From: Victivallis vadensis
GTDB taxonomy: Bacteria; Verrucomicrobiota; Lentisphaeria; Victivallales; GWF2-50-93
Reading direction: 5' to 3'
Assembly: GCA_020718525.1 (NCBI GenBank)
Contig: DYRX01000127.1
Coordinates: 1-10,892, forward strand
DNA length: 10,892 nucleotides
The notes under the pieces were generated by a model. The model did not search any database. It was not told the origin of the DNA and was given only the letters and a program-made list of their open reading frames with translations. Positions within the stretch are counted from its first letter, which is position 1. Every line of letters starts with the position of its first letter. Shown piece after piece: positions 6,159-10,892 of the stretch. The position numbers and the translations under genes are program-made.

Positions 6159-8049
6159 CCCGGTCCCGGCAGGAAAAAACGGAAAATGGGAGCTCACGCT
6201 GGCGTGTCTGGCTGGAACTCTCCTCGTCAATGCGATGCTTTCAGCCGTCTTCTTCAAGGATGGCGGAGCCGTCTCGGCTATCGCGTCCGCCATGGCCGTC
6301 CTGGTTCTGTCCGTCCCAATTTTTAAAATTGTGATCGAGGATTTCAAGTTTGGCAGAACCCACATGAACGAGCTTGTACTGATCGCCGTGCTGGCGGGCG
6401 TTTCCCGGGGAGATTTGCTGACCGCCGGGCTGATCGCCTTCTTCATGCTGATCGGACTGGTGATCGAGACCCGGAGCGCCTCGGGAGCAAGAAAGTCTCT
6501 CGAAGAAGTTGCCGGCATGACGCGGCTCAAAGCCAGGCTGATCTCGGAAAATGGCGAAGAAAAGACGCTCGATGCGACCTCGCTGTCGCCCGGAGATCTG
6601 ATCCGGATCCGCCCCGGCGAGGCTGTTCCCGCCGACGGACGCATCGTCTCGGGAGAAAGCGCGATACAGGAGGCGAACATCACTGGGGAATCTCTCCCGG
6701 TTGACAAATCGCCAGATATGGATGTATTCGCAGGCACCATGAATCTCTCCGGCGCCATAGATGTAAGGGTTTCCAGAACCGGGGCGGACACAACCATAGG
6801 CAAGGTGAAGGAGCTCATACTGGCGGCGGAGCAGTCCCGCCCCAGATTTGTCAGGATGATGGACGACTATGCTAGGCTCTACACGCCGATGGTGCTCATG
6901 TTCGCATTTTTCACCTGGGCTCTGGCTGGACATGAGATGTCCAGGGTGGTCGCAGTGCTAGTTGCCGCATGCCCGATGGCTCTTGTCCTCAGCGCTCCCA
7001 CCGCCGCAGTCGCCGCGCTTTCTGCCGCTGCAAGACTTGGAATCCTGATAAGAAGCATTGAAAATCTGGAATCAGTTGCAACCGTTAGCGCCTTTGTTTT
7101 CGACAAGACTGGAACGCTGACTTCTGGAGAGCTTGAAGTTGCCGAGCTTGCCCCCTGCAAAGGAATTTCCAGCGCAGAACTGCTCGGCATGGCGGCGTCA
7201 GTCGAGAAGGACAGCAATCATCCGGTGGCGAAGGCGATCATGCGTCTTGCCAGGCGCGCAGGCGTCAAAGTCCTGCCGGTCTCCGGTCTAAAGGAGATGC
7301 CCGGGAGAGGAGTGATCGCAACGCTCGGAGATTCCATTCTGATTGCCGGCAATCTCAAGTGGATGAAGGAAAACAATGTTGATCTGTCTGATTTTCCATC
7401 TTTCGACGATGAGGCGCGCTCGGCGATGAGCATGCTTTTTTTGGCGAAGAATTCAACGGCGCTCGGGATTCTGGCACTCGAAGACAAGCCCAGAAACGAC
7501 GCATCCTCGGCCGTCCGCGATTTGAGGTCTCTCTCGATTTCATCCATCTCGATTGTGACAGGAGACCGCAACAGCGTGGCGTTGAAAATTTCCAGGGACT
7601 TGGGGATCGCGGAATTTCATGGGGAATGTTCTCCCGCGGACAAGGTCGAGAGCATCAGCAATCTCAAGGAGGAGAAGCACAGGACGGCGTTCGTGGGAGA
7701 CGGCGTGAACGACGCTCCCGCCCTTGCGGCAAGCGACATTGGCATTGCAATGGGCGCCGCCGGCTCCGGACTCGCCATAGAAACAGCTAGCATTGCGCTT
7801 ATGAACAACAGGCTGGACAATCTGCCTTTCCTCATCCTTCTCTCAAGAGCGTACAAGAGAATCATGCTTCAGAATTTTGTTCTCGGCGCGGCATTCATAC
7901 TTGTCGGGGTTGCGGCTGGCGCCATGGGAAAGCTTGGCGCGGTCCAAGCCGCCCTTCTACAGCTTGCAAGTGCAATTGCCATAATCATGAACAGTGCCCG
8001 ACTTGTCCGGATGGAAAAGCGTCCCACGAATGAAGCAAAACTGAAATGA
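6148..8049 (+). CDS. P1B-type cation-transporting ATPase without HMA domain
   Basis: A 633-residue inner-membrane pump. All P-type motifs are intact: TGES (179-182), the phosphorylated Asp in DKTGTLT (D319), the P1B-specific His-Pro in DSNHPVAKAI (358-359) and GDGVND (517-522). I count eight membrane helices, four before the actuator domain, two around residue 275 and two at the C-terminus, which is the P1B layout. There is no N-terminal metal-binding HMA domain or Cys/His-rich tail. The membrane motif is CPM (275-277), not CPC. The last-helix position holding Asp714 in E. coli ZntA, or Met in Cu pumps, is Q605, counting back from the conserved Asn (N615). The transported ion is therefore uncertain. 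I chose ATG 6148 over an in-frame start at 6064: it has AAGGA upstream, begins just before helix 1, and avoids a 95-base overlap with the SPFH gene. Confidence 0.9.
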   Translation: MEDSPVPAGKNGKWELTLACLAGTLLVNAMLSAVFFKDGGAVSAIASAMAVLVLSVPIFKIVIEDFKFGRTHMNELVLIAVLAGVSRGDLLTAGLIAFFMLIGLVIETRSASGARKSLEEVAGMTRLKARLISENGEEKTLDATSLSPGDLIRIRPGEAVPADGRIVSGESAIQEANITGESLPVDKSPDMDVFAGTMNLSGAIDVRVSRTGADTTIGKVKELILAAEQSRPRFVRMMDDYARLYTPMVLMFAFFTWALAGHEMSRVVAVLVAACPMALVLSAPTAAVAALSAAARLGILIRSIENLESVATVSAFVFDKTGTLTSGELEVAELAPCKGISSAELLGMAASVEKDSNHPVAKAIMRLARRAGVKVLPVSGLKEMPGRGVIATLGDSILIAGNLKWMKENNVDLSDFPSFDDEARSAMSMLFLAKNSTALGILALEDKPRNDASSAVRDLRSLSISSISIVTGDRNSVALKISRDLGIAEFHGECSPADKVESISNLKEEKHRTAFVGDGVNDAPALAASDIGIAMGAAGSGLAIETASIALMNNRLDNLPFLILLSRAYKRIMLQNFVLGAAFILVGVAAGAMGKLGAVQAALLQLASAIAIIMNSARLVRMEKRPTNEAKLK

Positions 8050-8393
8050 GTCCGGTCGTCACATCCATCATTCTGCTGACATTCAGCAACGTCTTCATGA
8101 CCTTCGCCTGGTACGCCCATCTTAAAAATATGAGTTCGAAGCCATGGTTCATCGCCGCCGTCGCGAGCTGGGGAATCGCCTTCTTCGAATATTTGCTTCA
8201 AGTGCCAGCCAACAGAATAGGGCACCAGTCTCTGGAAGTAGGACAGCTTAAGATTTTGCAGGAGCTGATCGCCCTGACCGTCTTTGTGCCATTTTCGGTT
8301 TTCTATCTGAAGGAAAACGTGAAGCTGGACTATCTTTGGGCGGCGCTATGCATTCTTGCCGCGGTCTTTTTCGTGTTCAGAAGCAAACTCTGA
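8046..8393 (+). CDS. DUF486/DMT-family small membrane protein
   Basis: A 115-residue protein with four hydrophobic helices (about 4-24, 34-52, 70-88, 96-112). The pattern FAWYAHLK near residue 20, FFEYLLQVPANRIGH (47-60) and LKILQELIALTVFVPFSVFYLKE (68-90) matches the DUF486 family, small four-helix relatives of drug/metabolite (DMT/EamA) transporters whose substrate is not established. The start codon overlaps the ATPase stop in an ATGA arrangement, so translation is probably coupled. It is the last gene of the operon and may be an accessory subunit or an independent transporter; the sequence does not decide. Confidence 0.82.
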   Translation: MSPVVTSIILLTFSNVFMTFAWYAHLKNMSSKPWFIAAVASWGIAFFEYLLQVPANRIGHQSLEVGQLKILQELIALTVFVPFSVFYLKENVKLDYLWAALCILAAVFFVFRSKL

Positions 8394-8452
8394 GACGACA
8401 TGGATCTTGTCCAATGAGATTGTCAACGTTCAGCAAAATAATCCCTTTTTCA

Positions 8453-8465
8453 GTTTGAATCAAAC
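8453..8465. promoter_or_regulatory. 13-base perfect palindrome, possible operator
   Basis: GTTTGA and TCAAAC flank a single central A, giving a perfect 6-1-6 inverted repeat. It overlaps a possible -35 box TTGAAT (8455-8460), which has a possible -10 TATTGT (8477-8482) 16 bases downstream facing the methyltransferase gene. The position would suit autoregulation of a restriction-modification operon, but no binding protein is identified and a short palindrome could be chance. Confidence 0.35.
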
Positions 8466-8486
8466 AATTTTATGGCTATTGTCGAA

Positions 8487-8520
8487 CCTAGCCCGATTTT
8501 CTCGCGAAAATCGGTCTAGG
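8487..8520. repeat. Long imperfect hairpin at the operon/restriction-modification junction
   Basis: A 34-base inverted repeat: CCTAGCCCGATTTTC pairs with GAAAATCGGTCTAGG around a TCGC loop, giving 14 pairs and one C-T mismatch. No T-run follows on either strand, so it is not a classical intrinsic terminator, although it is the only strong structure between the DUF486 gene and the methyltransferase gene. It may still stop or stabilise transcripts, or be the leader structure of the downstream genes or a trace of insertion. Confidence 0.6.
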
Positions 8521-8599
8521 CATGATGTCTTGCATTTAAGGAGAAGAAACGGATTCAGACAGCAAAATTTGAGCATCATTTAATATAGAAGGCATTAAG

Positions 8600-9682
8600 G
8601 TGAATGCAGACAAAATAATACGCTTTATTGACCTCTTTTGCGGGATAGGCGGATTTCGCTACGCTATAGAAAAGGTAGCTGAAAAACTTGGTGTCCAGAC
8701 CGAATGTGTCTTGTCAAGTGACATTGACCCAAGCTGTCGTGAAGCATATGCCGCAAATTTTGGTGAAAAGCCGAAAGGCGACATCCATCAGATTGACTCC
8801 GAGACGGTTGCGGATCATGATATTCTGCTTGCGGGCTTCCCGTGTCAGCCTTTCAGCATTATCGGACATCGAAAGGGATTCGAAGACGTGCGCGGAACCT
8901 TGTTTTTTGAAATAGCAAGAATTTTGGAAGCTAAAAAACCAAAAGCTTTTGTTCTAGAAAATGTGAAGCTCTTGGCGGGACACAATGGAGGAAAAACACT
9001 TGCCAGAATCATGGAGGTGTTGAGAAATTTGGGGTATTATGCGGATTGCAAAATTTTCAATGCGCTGGACTTTGGACTGCCACAAAAAAGGGAGCGCATA
9101 TTTATTGTCGGATTTAGAGAGCCAGTTGTCTTTGAGTGGCCAAGCGGCGGAAATAAAATGACCCCCCTCTGCGATATTTTGGAAAAAGATATTCCAAAAG
9201 AGTTCTATGCGTCGGAATATATTAGAAAACGGCGACTCTCGAAGCAGACACCCACGAAGGAGCCGACAATTTGGCATGAAAACAAGGCTGGGCATATCAG
9301 CGTGTACCCCTATTCCTGTGCGCTTCGAGCTGGCGCATCGTATAATTACTTGCTGGTCAATGGGGAAAGGCGCCTTACCCCTCGGGAAATGCTACGTCTC
9401 CAAGGATTTCCTGATTCATTTAAAATTGTCTGCAATCACAGCCAAACTCGCAGACAGGCAGGAAACAGCTTGCCTATTCCAGTTGCAGAATCAGTCTTGC
9501 TCAATGTATTTTCATCTCTTGGTTGGAAAAATAATTCGGAGTCAAAGTCTTCATATTTTGCCGATGTGTCATATGGTCAACAATGCGAACAATTGATCTT
9601 GCTCGAGAAAGGTGCCAGCTATGAAAGACGGTCCACGGCTAAGAACAGTCGAAAAATACAAACCTCCGTATCCGCTAAATAG
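8600..9682 (+). CDS. DNA (cytosine-5) methyltransferase, type II restriction-modification
   Basis: A 360-residue enzyme that would methylate C5 of cytosine at a specific DNA site using S-adenosylmethionine. The ordered C5-MTase motifs are complete: motif I FIDLFCGIGGFRYA (9-22), motif IV GFPCQPFS with catalytic C82, motif VI ENV (120-122), motif VIII QKRERIFIVGF (162-172), then a short target-recognition region of about 90 residues, motif IX RLTPREMLRLQGFPDSF (258-274) and motif X GNSLPIPVAESVL (288-300). About 50 hydrophilic residues follow motif X and are not typical core. The start is GTG at 8600, with AGAAGG seven bases upstream. The gene is visibly more A/T-rich than the operon to its left. 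The next gene starts inside its 3' end, as in many restriction-modification pairs. The recognition site cannot be read from the sequence. Confidence 0.93.
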   Translation: MNADKIIRFIDLFCGIGGFRYAIEKVAEKLGVQTECVLSSDIDPSCREAYAANFGEKPKGDIHQIDSETVADHDILLAGFPCQPFSIIGHRKGFEDVRGTLFFEIARILEAKKPKAFVLENVKLLAGHNGGKTLARIMEVLRNLGYYADCKIFNALDFGLPQKRERIFIVGFREPVVFEWPSGGNKMTPLCDILEKDIPKEFYASEYIRKRRLSKQTPTKEPTIWHENKAGHISVYPYSCALRAGASYNYLLVNGERRLTPREMLRLQGFPDSFKIVCNHSQTRRQAGNSLPIPVAESVLLNVFSSLGWKNNSESKSSYFADVSYGQQCEQLILLEKGASYERRSTAKNSRKIQTSVSAK

Positions 9683-10358
9683 ATTTCCACATGGATTTGC
9701 TGTCAATCTAGGCAAGGAAATCGTCTATCTGCTGGCATCCCGCGGAACACCTCGTCTTGAAGGAACGGACTGGGAGGAAATATTCGCCAGACTTGTTGGC
9801 GCGAAATGGCAACCGTCAAATGTTGGGCTTGATGACATTATTTTGCAACAGACGGCTTGGGGGGCAAAGACAGTCAAGAATAAAAAGCCATCCAAGGTCT
9901 CCAAAATCAGGCTAATTTCTGGGCGCAATTCTGTCTCTTTTTCTTTCGGGCAGGAAAAGGTAATAAATGTGGACCCGAACGACATGGGTGAAAAGGTGCT
10001 CTCGATTTATAACGAGCGAGTCGCTGGAGTCCGAAAGAAGTTTCAGCATCTTCGCACTGTTGTTCTGGTCAAATCGGACGATCTTTTAGAGCTTTCCGCC
10101 TTCGAATTCGAAACGGTCATGTATGATTTTAAGACATATTGGTGGCAGTGGAATGACAACGACAATCTTGAGGGCTACGACAAAAGTGGCAACGTTCATG
10201 TGTTCACTTGGCAGCCACACGGATCTCAATTCACGATCATTGAGGATGTTCCTGATCAGCGCTTGGCGATTCGCATCAGGAAGCCTCCAAAACTTAATCG
10301 CGACGAAGTCCTTGCGACTCTAAAATTTGATGAATCGTGGGTTGAAGTAATATCGTAA
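9621..10358 (+). CDS. Probable type II restriction endonuclease paired with the C5-methyltransferase
   Basis: A 245-residue soluble protein without membrane segments. I call it the partner nuclease mainly because it overlaps the methyltransferase gene by 62 bases on the same strand and has a suitable size. A nuclease-like core may be WEEIFARLVGAKW (51-63) followed by LDDIILQQTAWGAKTVK (70-86): an acidic residue (D71 or D72) and K83 could be part of a PD-(D/E)XK site, but the usual Glu two residues before the Lys is Gly (G81), so E52 or E53 from the preceding helix might substitute. Later segments FQHLRTVVLVKSDDLLELSAFEFET (141-165) and FTWQPHGSQFTI (195-206) look conserved but unassigned. The start at ATG 9621 has AAAGGTG six bases upstream; GTG 9612 is less well placed. 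I cannot name the family or the recognition site. Confidence 0.65.
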   Translation: MKDGPRLRTVEKYKPPYPLNRFPHGFAVNLGKEIVYLLASRGTPRLEGTDWEEIFARLVGAKWQPSNVGLDDIILQQTAWGAKTVKNKKPSKVSKIRLISGRNSVSFSFGQEKVINVDPNDMGEKVLSIYNERVAGVRKKFQHLRTVVLVKSDDLLELSAFEFETVMYDFKTYWWQWNDNDNLEGYDKSGNVHVFTWQPHGSQFTIIEDVPDQRLAIRIRKPPKLNRDEVLATLKFDESWVEVIS

Positions 10359-10359
10359 T

Positions 10360-10892
10360 TCATCTGTCGTCGAAGGGCTTTCTTCTGTTAAGGAACTTGT
10401 CGTAGTAGGATGTTTCAATTCCGAACTTTGCGGAGCTGTCATGTATCATTTTCATGAGGATCTCAGAGTTCCATGTGGCGGGGCATCCGGCCAGCTCGAG
10501 CGTGTGCTCTATCCACCTCTGGAGGATGGTACGCCAGGACTGTGATCCACGCGTGCGCGTCGCAGCGGTAGCATCTGTGATGGTGGAACGGTCTCAGCCC
10601 CAGTTCGCCCTTCATGTTCCGGAAGGCCTCCTCGACGCGTACGTCGTAGTGCTTCGCCGCCCTTGGATGCCTCGATGGATATGGATGCGCCCGATGCTTC
10701 TCTGCACCGCCTCGTTGTGCCTGAGCTTCGAGTTCGGGCTTTTCAGCTTTTCCGCGAGCAGTGCAAGATCGCGCAGGTACTTTTCCTCCGTCCTGCTTAG
10801 CATTGCGGACTCCTTCTCCCTCCGGCTTTCACTGCGGCAGAGGATCACAAGTTCGCCGTCCTTCCGGGCTCTTTTGAGGAAGACAGGCTTTC
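10360..10892 (-). pseudogene. Decayed IS1634-like (IS4-type) transposase, 3' part
   Basis: Reading leftwards from the window edge, three consecutive reading frames give parts of one transposase. Frame 1 (10890 to about 10680) reads KPVFLKRARKDGELVILCRS, then SRREKESAMLSRTEEKYL and a helical stretch ending in SIGRI. Frame 2 (about 10675 to 10528) reads HPRAAKHYDVRVEEAFRNMK followed by GELGLRPFHHHR and HAWITVLAY. Frame 3 (about 10526 to the stop at 10360-10362) reads LQRWIEHTLELAGCPATWNS, then KFGIETSYYDKFLNRRKPFDDR. The REKExAM block and VEEAFRxxKxELGLRP are typical of IS1634-family enzymes, the latter holding the last catalytic Glu. Frameshifts lie near 10670-10690 and 10524-10532. AKHYDV runs directly into VEEAFR, where family members usually have several dozen residues between, suggesting an internal deletion. 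The 5' end lies beyond the window. Confidence 0.75.

Noticed and set aside
5931..6818. 295-residue minus-strand open frame opposite the ATPase and third SPFH gene
   Set aside because: It is antisense to clear coding sequence; the Ser/Pro/Ala-rich translation matches no family and looks like a codon-bias shadow.
8556..8584. Promoter candidate CAGACA, 17 bases, TTTAAT just before the methyltransferase gene
   Set aside because: Transcription would start near 8591, cutting off most of the AGAAGG ribosome site at 8587-8592, so it is less likely to be the main promoter, though not excluded.
9612..9620. GTG at 9612 as the start of the endonuclease gene
   Set aside because: The AAAGGTG ribosome site overlaps it and fits the ATG at 9621 much better.

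Overview
The window reads as a bacterial chromosome segment, probably Gram-negative-like in cell plan: it has HflK/HflC-type SPFH proteins and an exported phosphatase. No single marker fixes the lineage. The polytopic HflK-like protein, the doubled hflK and the linked P-type ATPase make me think of PVC-type bacteria (Lentisphaerae, Verrucomicrobia, Planctomycetes), but that is a low-confidence impression.

Left part (1-1497): an exported calcineurin-like metallophosphoesterase on the minus strand, ending at a good intrinsic terminator (26-46). It is followed by a 400-base divergent intergenic region carrying a convincing sigma70-type promoter (1372-1400) that faces right.

Centre (1498-8393): six plus-strand genes packed with gaps of 3, 9 and 14 bases and overlaps of 11 and 4 bases, almost certainly one operon. 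In order they are rpe (ribulose-phosphate 3-epimerase), a 640-residue HflK-like SPFH protein with about six extra N-terminal membrane segments, an HflC homologue, a second HflK-like SPFH protein, a P1B-type cation ATPase without an HMA domain, and a small four-helix DUF486/DMT membrane protein. HflK and HflC are known in E. coli to form a membrane cage around the FtsH protease. Here three different SPFH subunits are tied to an ion pump whose intramembrane metal-ligand residues differ from the textbook Cu and Zn pumps. This linkage is the most interesting system in the window: an SPFH microdomain or cage dedicated to a transporter is a reasonable hypothesis, not a demonstrated function.

Right part (8394-10892): an accessory region, visibly more A/T-rich. 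A 206-base intergenic stretch holds a 13-base perfect palindrome and a long hairpin. Next come a complete C5-cytosine DNA methyltransferase and a downstream gene overlapping it by 62 bases, which is probably its partner type II restriction endonuclease. Two bases after that gene's stop codon begins the 3' end of a decayed transposase on the opposite strand, resembling the IS1634 (IS4-like) family, with two frameshifts and probably an internal deletion; it runs off the right edge. The restriction-modification genes and the IS remnant look like a mobile island appended to the conserved operon. No tRNA, rRNA or CRISPR array was seen.
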